Source: Streptomyces dengpaensis (GTDB taxonomy: Bacteria > Actinomycetota > Actinomycetes > Streptomycetales > Streptomycetaceae). Taken from it: a stretch of DNA of 64,000 bases. Numbering within the stretch: the stretch's first letter is position 1; each line of letters begins with the position of its first letter. The DNA lies in assembly GCF_002946835.1 (NCBI RefSeq), contig NZ_CP026652.1:5394001-5458000 (forward strand), read 5' to 3'. Positions 53,093-62,225 of this stretch are shown one piece after another. Below the pieces are notes generated by a model, which was given only the letters and a program-made list of their open reading frames with translations, ran no database searches and had not been told where the DNA came from. Both the position numbers and the translations under genes were made by a program.

Positions 53093-54422
53093 TGCTGTAC
53101 GTGTGCCCCGTCGGGCTGGTCCAACGGGCAATCCCCGTACGCGGATCCCGCGCCACCTTCCATCCCGGATGGTGTGTCTTCAGCCGATGATGGCGCCGAC
53201 ACAACGGCTGCAGATTCTCCGGAACCGTCAGCCCGCCCGCCTCGGGACGCTCGTGATCAAACGGTCGTACGTGATCGACATCGCAACGATGGGCAGGCAT
53301 ACGGCAACTGGGAAACGCGCAGTACTGATCGCGGGCAATCACCTGCCGCTCGGCATCGGCCGTCGGCCTGTAGGTCGTCGGATCGGCCTTCACGAGCAGC
53401 CCGCTGCCAGGATCCGTGATGAGCCGCCGCCAGATGGTCCCCGGCGCAAACGCGATCTCACGGGCCTGCCCCGCAGTGATCGGCCCGTACCCCTTCAGGT
53501 CAGCGGGCCCGTCATCGGCGCCGACCAGAACATCGAGGGGCACGGTGACCTGTACGACGGCGGAAGCCCGCCCACGCGCCGGAACGCCACAATCCGCCAC
53601 CGCACCAGCCCGATTGACGACAAGGTCGTACAACGCATCGGCACGCTTCTGCGCCAGGGTCCGCCCGTCGTTGTCGAAGGTGGCCGCGTGCGCATCGACG
53701 GCCTGCTCCATCTGCGCAGCCTGCTGAGCAGGCAACACGGCGCCGAACAGAGCCATCCCGTCGTCTTGTGGATAGCAGACCGTCTCCCGATCCTGCTTCC
53801 GCCGCCGATGACGCTCCTCAGCTCCGTCCGGATCGGCCTTGTGGATCTGCCTACGCAGCGCGGCCCGTGTCTGTCCCACAGCCAGTGCCGGCATCTTCGT
53901 GAGCATGACGGCCTCAACCTGCCCGGCCGTCGCCGGCTCAAGGACCGCACACAACTCCGTCATCGCCTGTGCCTGCAGATAGGAGATGTCCCCGCTCTTG
54001 AGCAGCGCCAGAGTCGCCGGATACCGCGAGCACAACTGCTGGGCCACAACGAGCCTCCGCGAACCGGTGTCACTGGCCAGCCGCAACGCACAAGCGACTT
54101 CATCACTCGTGGAGTCCCACTCCCGCAACTGCCGAGTATCGAAGTCCTCACCAACAGAAGCAGCATCCGACCCGGACTCCACATACTCCCCAATGGCCGC
54201 CAACAACTCGACCTGCAGCCCCTGCAGCCAAGCGATGTGCCGCTCGAACGCGCCCAGGGCATCAATCCGCCCTCGCGCCGAAAGCCCCTCACCAGCCAAC
54301 TCGACCAGCAGCCCCACGGTCTCCACCGAAGGCGCGCACTCCCGCAATTCGGCGACCCACTCATCCGTCACCCCGGACGGCACATCAACCTCGGACTCCA
54401 CCGCAACAGCCATCGCGCTCAC
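53067..54422 (-). CDS. DUF222/HNH endonuclease-domain protein
   Basis: 451 residues. N-terminal two thirds is the helical DUF222 (13E12-type repeat) domain; the C-terminus carries the HNH block CAFPSCRMPAHRCDVDHVRPFDHERPEAGG followed by NLQPLCRRHHRLKTHHPGW, with two cysteine pairs able to bind zinc. Such genes are repeated and mobile-looking in actinobacterial genomes, and some lie in defence or prophage regions; no partner methylase is seen here. Start is GTG 54422 or ATG 54413, both weakly supported. Confidence 0.9.
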   Translation of the reverse strand: MSAMAVAVESEVDVPSGVTDEWVAELRECAPSVETVGLLVELAGEGLSARGRIDALGAFERHIAWLQGLQVELLAAIGEYVESGSDAASVGEDFDTRQLREWDSTSDEVACALRLASDTGSRRLVVAQQLCSRYPATLALLKSGDISYLQAQAMTELCAVLEPATAGQVEAVMLTKMPALAVGQTRAALRRQIHKADPDGAEERHRRRKQDRETVCYPQDDGMALFGAVLPAQQAAQMEQAVDAHAATFDNDGRTLAQKRADALYDLVVNRAGAVADCGVPARGRASAVVQVTVPLDVLVGADDGPADLKGYGPITAGQAREIAFAPGTIWRRLITDPGSGLLVKADPTTYRPTADAERQVIARDQYCAFPSCRMPAHRCDVDHVRPFDHERPEAGGLTVPENLQPLCRRHHRLKTHHPGWKVARDPRTGIARWTSPTGHTYSNAPPVYRE

Positions 54423-54987
54423 CCCCGTCCCCCATGAGAGCGCCGAACCTCACCCATCACTCAGCGGTCCGACTCCCCCATTATCGCTCACGGAGAGTGA
54501 TACGCCCAGCTCAATGCCGCATTTCAACCATCCGAATGATCTATCCCGGAACGGGGAACTCCACCCCAACCGTCTCCCTCCGGAGGCTGGCCAACCCCGG
54601 ACCGTCAGCCGCCAAGCCCCGGCCACGCAACCGACAGGTGACCGCGCCTACCCACGAGCCGACTGCCGCCAAGCCAACCCGGCGTGCGCGGACAGCCGAG
54701 CGCGTCTCCGATGCCGCAAACCCCCGACACCCGGCAGCGTCGAGAAGCACCCATCCCGCTTCCCCCGCCGCCCCCCTTCGGGCCGCCCGGCCAAGAGCAC
54801 CCCGCGGTGGAGGGGTGAGAGTCAAGAGTGAAGCGAAGCGGAATCGGCGCAGCCGACGCCCGAAGGGCGCTCTTGACGCTCACTCCGGAACCGCCACACT
54901 GGGGGAATCCGGGCGGCCTTGGGTACCCGGTAAGCGAAGTCCAGCCGCTACCCGCTTCTACGGCGCGACAGCTTCGCTGCCGCGTAG
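54423..54987. other. Long non-coding stretch with a three-way-junction inverted repeat
   Basis: 565 bp with no gene I can support. At 54815-54883 a structured element is present: outer arms GTGAGAGTCAAGAG (54815-54828) and CTCTTGACGCTCAC (54870-54883) pair with one mismatch, enclosing two small hairpins, CGGC-GCA-GCCG and CGCCC-GAA-GGGCG. This folds as a three-way junction in RNA or single-stranded DNA. I have the impression that similar sequences recur between Streptomyces genes. Confidence 0.6.
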
Positions 54988-55482
54988 TCACAACTCCGCG
55001 GACTGAACGAGCCGCCGTCGGCCGGCCTCAACCAAGGCGGCCACAGCTTCTGGTGTGCACAGATCGCCGGGATACCGCGGCGCCACCACCCAGTACGTGC
55101 CGGGTGGCTTACGGCGGTCAAGACGCGGAACCCCTAGGTAGATGCCCTGCCCAAGGCAGGGCGCGATCTCGTCGTGGCCCCAGATGAGACAGGAACTCCA
55201 CTGGATCAGGGCGTAGTACGTCACACCGACGACTCGACGGTCAAAGACGACGGGGCCACCGAGTAACTCGTCGAGAACCGCAGCCACTTTGACCAAGTCG
55301 TCAGAATCCACCGCAGCGTGGACGACATCCACGGTCATCCGGACCGCGGCGAACCGCTTCCCGAGAGGCAGCAACGCGACGCCGTACGAGGCCCATTCCG
55401 CCCATACCTGAGACGGCACGGGGTGCTCCCTTGTGAGCCACTCTGCAACTGCCTTCTCCGGTGCTTGCTGCGCTGCGTCCAT
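54988..55482 (-). CDS. Conserved hypothetical protein, 164 aa
   Basis: 164 residues from the ATG at 55482, eight bases after GAGAGG. Begins MDAAQQAPEKAVAEWLTREHPVP; the middle has WAEWASYGVALLPLGKRFAAVRMTVDVVHAAV and YYALIQWSSCLIW; the end PPGTYWVVAPRYPGDLCTPEAVAALVEAGRR. The KRFAAVR and TYWVVAP pieces resemble the N-terminal fold of bifunctional primase/polymerase-like small proteins often placed beside XRE regulators in Streptomyces, but catalytic residues cannot be assigned. Divergent from the XRE gene. Confidence 0.7.
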   Translation of the reverse strand: MDAAQQAPEKAVAEWLTREHPVPSQVWAEWASYGVALLPLGKRFAAVRMTVDVVHAAVDSDDLVKVAAVLDELLGGPVVFDRRVVGVTYYALIQWSSCLIWGHDEIAPCLGQGIYLGVPRLDRRKPPGTYWVVAPRYPGDLCTPEAVAALVEAGRRRLVQSAEL

Positions 55483-55562
55483 GGCGTACACCTCTCGTCA
55501 TCAGTGGTCGGCTGGTGAGGGTTAGCTTGCACGCATCCCTCATCCCATTCGAGGACTTCAAA

Positions 55563-55595
55563 GGGCCTTCAATGGGACATTGGAAGGGCTTTTTT
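55563..55595 (+). terminator. Terminator-like hairpin in the XRE 5' region
   Basis: GGGCCTTCAAT and ATTGGAAGGGC pair with one bulge around GGGAC, followed by six T on the plus strand. No plus-strand gene ends nearby, so it may be an attenuator in the leader of the XRE gene, which starts 80 bp downstream. Confidence 0.65.
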
Positions 55596-55675
55596 GGCGC
55601 CTATGGGCGACGAGGGGCTGTACATCGGACTTAGTGTGGGCAGGCAGCGCAGTCTCTTCGAGGAGGTGCCTATTC

Positions 55676-56953
55676 ATGTCCCGTCCCACAGGCAACGTCC
55701 GATTGAAGGCAGCTCGCGTGGCCGCGGGCTTCAATTCCCAACAGGACTTGGCCGATGCCCTGTCCAAAGCCGCCAAACAGATCGGCATTCGCGGGTTGTC
55801 GATCGGCGTACGTCAGGTCCGGCGCTGGGAGTCGGACAGTCCTCCGTGGCCGCAACCGGACTGCCAGCGCGTACTGGCCCACTTGCTGGGCCAGAGCCTG
55901 GAGTCGCTCGGCTTTACCCCTCCTTGGGGGTCCGATGGCACGCAGCCCGACAGCATCCGCCGCGCCCTCGTGGCAGGCGGTGCGGCTGCCGTCGGGCTCG
56001 CGGCCGTACCTGGTCATGCTGTCGCTATGGCGCAGCAACCAGCCACCGTGGGGTCGGACTTCGAGGCTGTGACGCGGTCGCACCGTCGGCTCTACTGGTC
56101 CGTCGCTCCCGCCAAGCTCCATCCTGCCGTACTCGCCCACGCGACACTGGGATGCGCACTGCTACCGGAGACGACGGGTTCCACTCGTCGGACAGTCGCC
56201 ACCGCGCTTGCCGAGTCGTACCTCCTAGCCGGGCGAATCGACTTCTTCGACCGCCGTGAACCGAGCAACGCGAGCGACACACTTCTGTTGGCTCTCCAAG
56301 CTGCGGGCGAAGCCGACGACCCGCTGCTCGGCTCGGCGATCATCGCTCACATGGCGTTCCTCCCGGGCTGGGCGGGCGACCACGAAGCGGCGCTGGAGCG
56401 AGTGACCGCGGCACGCACGTATGCCCGCCGCGCACCCGCCTCCGCCGAGTTCATTGCCTGGCTCGACGCCGTCGAAGCGGAGTGTGAGACGCGGTGCGGC
56501 AACACTCGTACCGCGCTGCACCTGATCGGACACGCCGAGGATGTCCTCGCCACCGGTAACGAGCATCCCTCGCCTGTGTGGATGGACTGGTTCTCCCCGG
56601 CCCGATTGGCGGCGTTCAAGGGCAACACGCAGCTGATCGCCGGACACCTTCCTCAAGCACGCGCCACCTTGCTGGGCGTACTCGACGACATGCCGACGAC
56701 GGAGGACAAACAGCGCAGCGTCGTGCTCGGCGACCTGGCCGCTGTCGAGGCCGCTTCCGGGAACCCGAAGCAAGCGTGTGAGTACGCGGGGAGGGCGCTC
56801 GATCAACTGGCCCTTACGTGGTACGCCACGGGCATGGACCGTGTCCGCGAGGTGCGACGTGCCCTCGCGCCGCACCAGCACGAGCGCTGCGTACGAGATC
56901 TCGACGACCGACTCTATGGGTGGTCGACGACCGTCAGCGCCCTGAGCCGTTGA
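55676..56953 (+). CDS. XRE-family regulator with TPR-like C-terminal domain
   Basis: 425 residues, ATG with GAGGAGG. N-terminal HTH (GNVRLKAARVAAGFNSQQDLADAL, VRQVRRWESDSPPWPQPDCQRVLAHLLG) and a long helical C-terminus with repeats such as LLALQAAGEADDPLLGSAIIAHMAFL and ARATLLGVLDDMPTTEDKQRSVVLGDLAAVE. Such proteins act as intracellular switches, often reading a peptide or stress signal. Its 3' end overlaps the HAD gene by 20 bp. It is divergent from the 164-aa hypothetical gene. Confidence 0.88.
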   Translation: MSRPTGNVRLKAARVAAGFNSQQDLADALSKAAKQIGIRGLSIGVRQVRRWESDSPPWPQPDCQRVLAHLLGQSLESLGFTPPWGSDGTQPDSIRRALVAGGAAAVGLAAVPGHAVAMAQQPATVGSDFEAVTRSHRRLYWSVAPAKLHPAVLAHATLGCALLPETTGSTRRTVATALAESYLLAGRIDFFDRREPSNASDTLLLALQAAGEADDPLLGSAIIAHMAFLPGWAGDHEAALERVTAARTYARRAPASAEFIAWLDAVEAECETRCGNTRTALHLIGHAEDVLATGNEHPSPVWMDWFSPARLAAFKGNTQLIAGHLPQARATLLGVLDDMPTTEDKQRSVVLGDLAAVEAASGNPKQACEYAGRALDQLALTWYATGMDRVREVRRALAPHQHERCVRDLDDRLYGWSTTVSALSR

Positions 56954-57596
56954 AGTCAATGATGAGCCCGGACAGTTCGAGGAGGCTGCCGACACGAAAG
57001 GTCGGCAGCTCCCGAGCCTCGGGGGAGCTCCACTGAATCGTGGCCCACGGACCGCGGCGTACGAGCGCGGTATGCATCCCGGCCTCGATGGCAGGTCGGA
57101 TGTCGTTGTCGCAGCGGTCCCCGACGTAGAGGATCTCGTCGCTCCTGAAGGGCACCGCGTCGGCGACGCGCTTGAAGAACTCCGGGTCGGGCTTACTGGC
57201 ACCCCAGTCGTCCGACGTGCCGATCAGATCGACGTCATCGGAGAAGAGCGACCGGAGGACGCGTCCAGCTCGCACTGTCTGATTTCCCGCGATTCCGAGC
57301 CACAGCCCATCGGCCCGCAGCTCGGTGAGAGCCGGCCGGACGTCCTCATATAGGTCGTCCTCTCCAAACGTCTCAGCCTGCCCGGCAGCAGCCCGCTTCT
57401 CGCGCTCCTCATAGAGATCGAAGCCCGGCCGGAACTCCTGAAACGTCTCGCGGTAGTCCCGGCCTTGGGCAATGACAGCGCCGAACATCGCGTGAAACGT
57501 CTGCCGAGGCACGCCCAGCCAGTCGGCCCAAGTCCCGTACTCACGGGTCTCGTCCACCAGACATTCACCGACGTCGAAGACCACTGCGCGAATCAT
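56934..57596 (-). CDS. HAD-superfamily hydrolase
   Basis: 220 residues from the ATG of MIRAVVFDVGE. Motif I is FDVGECLVDE, with the nucleophile Asp but Gly at the usual second Asp; motif II AGNQT, motif III Lys in WGASKPDPEFF, motif IV YVGDRCDNDIRPA. This pattern is seen in haloacid-dehalogenase-type and some phosphatase members. Substrate unknown. Convergent with the XRE gene, overlapping its end by 20 bp. Start could extend to 57623. Confidence 0.85.
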   Translation of the reverse strand: MIRAVVFDVGECLVDETREYGTWADWLGVPRQTFHAMFGAVIAQGRDYRETFQEFRPGFDLYEEREKRAAAGQAETFGEDDLYEDVRPALTELRADGLWLGIAGNQTVRAGRVLRSLFSDDVDLIGTSDDWGASKPDPEFFKRVADAVPFRSDEILYVGDRCDNDIRPAIEAGMHTALVRRGPWATIQWSSPEARELPTFRVGSLLELSGLIIDFNGSGR

Positions 57597-57754
57597 GGGA
57601 GTCAGGGTAACGAGCGTCACCACGGGCCGTCGCCGACATCACCGACCTCCTGCATTGACTCCGGGAACATGGTCGTGGCGCGGTCGAGGTGCTCGACCGA
57701 GCTCAGACGCACTTCGAGGCGGAGACCCGAGGTGCCCTACACGTACGGGCGAAC

Positions 57755-60700
57755 TCATCCTGCCGTGATGGCTGCCGAGTACGACCACACATCGGCGGGG
57801 AGTTCTTGCTCCAAGTCCCAGGTGATCGCCATCGGCTTGCTGCCGGTGTGCTTCACGTACTTCGCAGGGCCCAGGAATATCCAGGGCTCGGACTTGCCAA
57901 TGACGTTTCGCTTGTAGCGGCGCAGGAACAGCAGGATGTTGCTGCCTTGCTCTGCGTGCCGTTGGTAGCGAAGGCCGGTCGGGGAGTTTTCGGGAGTGTT
58001 GCTCTGCGACTCCCAGTGGAAGCGGGTGGGGCTGATGGCAAAGTCCTTGTAGCGGACGCTGGGGGAGAAATCCCTCTCGTTCTTCTCCAAGGTGATAAGG
58101 AGGGCGTCGGTCATGATCTCCTCGATCCAGCTCACTCCTTGGCTGAAGACCCCGGGCATCTGCCCACCCAGGTGCGCCACTCCGAGGGCAGAGAGCGCCT
58201 CGGAGCGGTTGTAGGCGCTGTGGATCTTCAGCGGGAGGTGGCCGAGCGGTCCGTCCAGAGGGATGGGGAAGTGGTCGGTCCGGTCGAGGACGTACGCCAG
58301 AACCTGCTGCAGTTCCTCTCGGACCATGCGTTGCGCGCGGAGTGATTCCAGGCCATCCCGGTAGCTGGAGAAGCCGCCCGCCTTGTCCCACAGGTTGAAG
58401 AAGAGCATGCGGGCGTATGCCTGCTCGGTCGGGGCCAGGGAATCGTAATCAGGGGCGTCGTCAGCCAGGAGCCGCAGATAAGCCTGGGCTCGCTCAGGAT
58501 CGTCCACATGCAGAAAGGCGTGGACGCGCTTGAGGAGCTCCGCTTCGCCCAACATCGGGGATTCCTTGATGACCCCTGCTTTGCGCAAGACCTTCGTCCA
58601 CGAGTTGTCGCCCTTGTAGAGCTCCTTGATGTCCCGCCTGCTCTCGTGCAGGTAAGCCGCGAGCTTGGGCGTCCTGTAGTCCCTGACCTCTTTCGCTATC
58701 GTGTTGATGGTGGCGCTGAGCTGCGTACGGATGTTGTCGAGGACGAGGTCCTTGGACTTGCCCTCCAGAATGATCTGGCAGCCGGAGGGAAGTTGCGGGA
58801 AGTCACGCTCGATGCTGTCGACCAGGCGATTGCGGGAGAGGTTGGTCAGCGCGCGGAACTGCTCCTCGAAGCGAAACTCCGCCCGGTGCGTACCGATGAA
58901 GTCGAGCACGGTCAGCACCGGCTTGTTAGGCGTACGACGCAGCCCGCGCCCCAACTGCTGGAGGAATACCGTCGCACTGTTCGTGGGGCGTAGGAGAATC
59001 AGCGTGTCTACGTCGGGGATGTCCAGGCCTTCGTTGAACAGGTCGACGGAGAAGATCACCTGGATCCTGCCGGCCTCGAGGTCATCCAACGTTCGTTCGC
59101 GCTCTGCAGGGCTCGATTCACTGTCGAGCGCTGCTGCCAGGAACCCTGCGTCTCGGAAGCGGTCGGCCATGAAGTGCGCGTGAGCTTTGGTCACGCAGAA
59201 GCCCAAGGCGCGCATGGCACCCGGGTTGGAGATCTTGTCCTTCACCTGCTTGATGACGATACGAGCCCGTGCGTGGCTGGCCGTGTAGAGATTGCCGAGT
59301 TGGTCCCGGTCGTAGGAGCCTGCACGCCATTTGAGCTGGGATAGATCCGTGCCGTCCGGGATTCCGAAGTAGTGGAAAGGGCACAGCAGGTCATTCTCAA
59401 GGGCTTCCCACAGCCGCATCTCGGCAGCGATGCGGCCCCCGAAGAACTCGTCCTGGACGTTGTACCCGTCCATCCTCTCCGGGGTAGCGGTGAGGCCGAG
59501 CAACTCGGAGGGTTTGAAGTGCCTGATGACTTGCCGATACGTATCTGCTGTGGCGTGGTGGAACTCGTCGATGACGATGACGTTGAAGTGGCCTGGATCG
59601 AGCTGTTCCAGCTGTTGCAGCTTGAGGGACTGGACGCTGGCAAAGACATGTGTCCAATCGCGAGGCTCCTCGCCGTTGTAGAGCAGTTCGCCGAAGGACG
59701 CGTCGTCGAGTACCTCGCGATAGGTCCGCAAGGACTGCTTCAGGATCTCCTTGCGGTGTGCCACGAAGAGCAGGCGAGGGAGCTCGCCGCCGCGCCGATC
59801 ACGCAGGCTGCGGTAATCCAGGGCCGCCATGACGGTCTTGCCGGTCCCGGTCGCTGCGACGAGGAGGTTCTCGTGATGGCCGCGTATCTCTCGCTCGACA
59901 CGGAGGCGCTCCAGCATGTCCCGCTGATGCGGGAAAGGATGCACTTCAAGCCCGGAGAGATTGATTTTGAGCTCATTGCTCGCTCCGTTGCCTCCCGCCT
60001 GGGCGAGTGCGTCGGCGAGGCGATCTCCGTCATCGTCGGGGTCGTACGGCTCGAAAGCCGCGTCGTCCCAGTACGAGTCAAACGTCGCCTCGAACTTTTC
60101 GAGCACCCTGGGGGTGGCGACGGCCGACAGCCGTACGTTCCACTCCAGACCGTCGAGGAGCGCAGCCTTCGACAGGTTGGAACTGCCCACGTAAGCCGTG
60201 TCGAAGCCGGTGTTGCGCCGGAACAACCAGGCCTTCGCATGCAGGCGCGTCGACCGGATCTCGTAGTTGACCTTGACCTCGGCGCCGAACTCGCGGACCA
60301 GGCGGTCCAAGGCATATCGATCGGTGGCGCCGATGTAGGTGGTCGTGATGACGCGGATCGGAACGCCGCGCTTCTTCGCCGCGCGTAGGGAGTCCTCAAG
60401 GACCCGTATGCCGTACCACTTCACGAACGCGCACAGCAGGTCGATGCGGTCTGCCGTGGCGAGCTCCGCCCTCAACTCCGCGCCCAGGCTGGGATCGTCC
60501 GGAGCGTTGGTGATCAACGCGGTTTCGGAGAGGGGCGTGAGGGGCCGAATCGCGTGGACGCCAGGCGCTTCCTGTTCGGCGAGCGCCAGCAGCTGCCGAG
60601 GGCCGTCTGCGATGGTGCCGACGACATCGTCGACATCCGGATCGGGGGCACTGGTGGCCAGCGACTGCATGATCTGGTTAGCGACGGCCACGCGCTTGTC

Positions 60701-60904
60701 GGGCGGCAGTTGACTCAACCGTCGCCCGACGGCCTCGCCGACGTGGCGTGCCAGCACGTGTGGTGAGGACTCCGCGCTGACCTCTGCGTCGATGGCTTTC
60801 CAGCCTGCGGCTTCGAGCTCCCCCATCCGATTGTGCAGGCCCTCGGTGATGAGCTGTTCGTAGACTCCCGCGACCGGCTGCGCCAAGTCCCCCGATTCCG
60901 CCAC
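57755..60904 (-). CDS. PLD-nuclease/DEAD helicase/DUF3427 protein, possible defence protein
   Basis: 1049 residues from a GTG preceded by GAAGGGGAG. A phospholipase-D domain (140-250) has HAKAW with His222 and Lys224 and SSNLSKAALL, a single HKD half of the type found in nucleases. A superfamily 2 helicase follows: Walker A ATGTGKT (351-357), DEFHH (446-450, a DEAD/H variant), then helicase C with the FNEGLDIP and QLGRGLRR motifs. The C-terminal third is DUF3427. Known relatives are widespread and many lie in defence islands as stand-alone genes. DNA or RNA unwinding plus cleavage is inferred; the activity is not known. Neighbours do not include a methylase. Confidence 0.92.
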   Translation of the reverse strand: MAESGDLAQPVAGVYEQLITEGLHNRMGELEAAGWKAIDAEVSAESSPHVLARHVGEAVGRRLSQLPPDKRVAVANQIMQSLATSAPDPDVDDVVGTIADGPRQLLALAEQEAPGVHAIRPLTPLSETALITNAPDDPSLGAELRAELATADRIDLLCAFVKWYGIRVLEDSLRAAKKRGVPIRVITTTYIGATDRYALDRLVREFGAEVKVNYEIRSTRLHAKAWLFRRNTGFDTAYVGSSNLSKAALLDGLEWNVRLSAVATPRVLEKFEATFDSYWDDAAFEPYDPDDDGDRLADALAQAGGNGASNELKINLSGLEVHPFPHQRDMLERLRVEREIRGHHENLLVAATGTGKTVMAALDYRSLRDRRGGELPRLLFVAHRKEILKQSLRTYREVLDDASFGELLYNGEEPRDWTHVFASVQSLKLQQLEQLDPGHFNVIVIDEFHHATADTYRQVIRHFKPSELLGLTATPERMDGYNVQDEFFGGRIAAEMRLWEALENDLLCPFHYFGIPDGTDLSQLKWRAGSYDRDQLGNLYTASHARARIVIKQVKDKISNPGAMRALGFCVTKAHAHFMADRFRDAGFLAAALDSESSPAERERTLDDLEAGRIQVIFSVDLFNEGLDIPDVDTLILLRPTNSATVFLQQLGRGLRRTPNKPVLTVLDFIGTHRAEFRFEEQFRALTNLSRNRLVDSIERDFPQLPSGCQIILEGKSKDLVLDNIRTQLSATINTIAKEVRDYRTPKLAAYLHESRRDIKELYKGDNSWTKVLRKAGVIKESPMLGEAELLKRVHAFLHVDDPERAQAYLRLLADDAPDYDSLAPTEQAYARMLFFNLWDKAGGFSSYRDGLESLRAQRMVREELQQVLAYVLDRTDHFPIPLDGPLGHLPLKIHSAYNRSEALSALGVAHLGGQMPGVFSQGVSWIEEIMTDALLITLEKNERDFSPSVRYKDFAISPTRFHWESQSNTPENSPTGLRYQRHAEQGSNILLFLRRYKRNVIGKSEPWIFLGPAKYVKHTGSKPMAITWDLEQELPADVWSYSAAITAG

Positions 60905-61046
60905 TGCCGCTCCCCTTCGATCCAGCGTGGGTTCTCCCCGCACGATTTCTCGTGCCTATAGGGATCAGTTCTAACAGCAGCCACTGACAATCGAAGGTCT
61001 TGTGCCGAAAGATGATCTTTTTCAGGCAGCCGCCCGCTCGCGGTGT

Positions 61047-62063
61047 TCAGGCCTCCGTACCGTGACACTCCCCATAAACCCGCCTCGCCCCACACCAACA
61101 AGCCGCCCCCCGCTGCGGCGGCCAGGTGACCGCCCGCCCCCGCGCCGCCAGCGTCGTCGCGTACTGCGGTAGCAAGGTGGCGTCGGCCGGGGACGATGCC
61201 TCCGAGGCGGCGAAGGCTTCGTAGGACGGGACCGTGCCTGTCACGATGCCGAGGTTTGGGGTGCCGGAGGCGGACAGTTCCCGGAGGGATGCCTCTATCG
61301 TCGACAGGTGGGTCTCGTGGGACGGGTACTCCGAGGACAGCGACGGGTACGCCGCTACCAGCTCCGTCAGTTCCTCTGCCGGCCAGTGCAGGACCGCCAC
61401 CGGAAACGGGCGGGAGAGCGCCTCCCTGTATGTGCCCAGCTCTGCTCGTAGGCGGGTGATTTCCGCCTGGAGTTCTGCCGGGTTGTCCGAGCCCAGGGAC
61501 CAGACCCTCTTCGGGTCGTGGAGTTCGTCCAGGGAGATGGGGGATGAGTGGAGGGTGTCCGCCAGGGTGTCCCAGGCGTCGTGGGGTGCGCCCAGCATGC
61601 GGCGGACCCGGTGGCGGCCGAAGAGGAGGGGGCGGGTGGCGTAGGGGGGCTCGGGTGCGTCCGTCAGGAGGAGGGTTGCGGCCTCGGTGAAGGTTTCCTG
61701 CGCCTGTTCCAGTTCGTCGTGGGACTCCAGGGCCTCCGCCACGATCACCCAGGGGGCCGGGTCGCGCGGGGATGCGCCCCGGATGCCTTCGATGATCGCC
61801 CCGGCCTCCGCCTCGTGGCCGTACTCCCAGAGGTTCGACGCCTTCAGGGCCCGTACCAGGTGGGGGTTCTCCAGGCTGTCGGGTGAGGACAGCAGGCGGT
61901 CGTAGAGGGTCGTCGCGGCGGGGCGGTCGCCGGACAGTTCCAGGTGGGCCGCGGCCTGCAGCAGCAGGGCCTCGGCGTCCTCGGGGTAGAGGCCGGCAGT
62001 CCGCTCCAGGCGTGCTGCTTCGGCGTTGTGGTCGACGTGCTCGGCAGGCGTGTCGGGGCGCAT
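61047..62063 (-). CDS. TPR protein with C-terminal SEC-C-like zinc motif
   Basis: 338 residues from the ATG at 62063. N-terminal TPR repeats (EAARLERTAGLYPEDAEALLLQAAAHLELSGD, WVIVAEALESHDELEQAQETFTEAATLLL), a middle helical region, and a final CWCGARRVYGECHG that matches the SEC-C zinc-binding pattern. SEC-C motifs occur at the end of SecA and in uncharacterised proteins as a binding module. No ribosome-binding site is seen, so the start is provisional. Cytoplasmic. Confidence 0.8.
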   Translation of the reverse strand: MRPDTPAEHVDHNAEAARLERTAGLYPEDAEALLLQAAAHLELSGDRPAATTLYDRLLSSPDSLENPHLVRALKASNLWEYGHEAEAGAIIEGIRGASPRDPAPWVIVAEALESHDELEQAQETFTEAATLLLTDAPEPPYATRPLLFGRHRVRRMLGAPHDAWDTLADTLHSSPISLDELHDPKRVWSLGSDNPAELQAEITRLRAELGTYREALSRPFPVAVLHWPAEELTELVAAYPSLSSEYPSHETHLSTIEASLRELSASGTPNLGIVTGTVPSYEAFAASEASSPADATLLPQYATTLAARGRAVTWPPQRGAACWCGARRVYGECHGTEA

Positions 62064-62225
62064 GGGGGACACCGTACTGCCGCCGGGGCGGTAAGGAGAG
62101 AGACCTGCAGGCCAGAGGGGTGAGGGGCGCCCAGTTCCAGTCCCCTCGGCTGCGTACGGGCGTGTACGGGGCTGGTGACCTGAAGCGGTGGCCCTTATCG
62201 TGCGCCCGGCGAAGGAGGCGTACGG

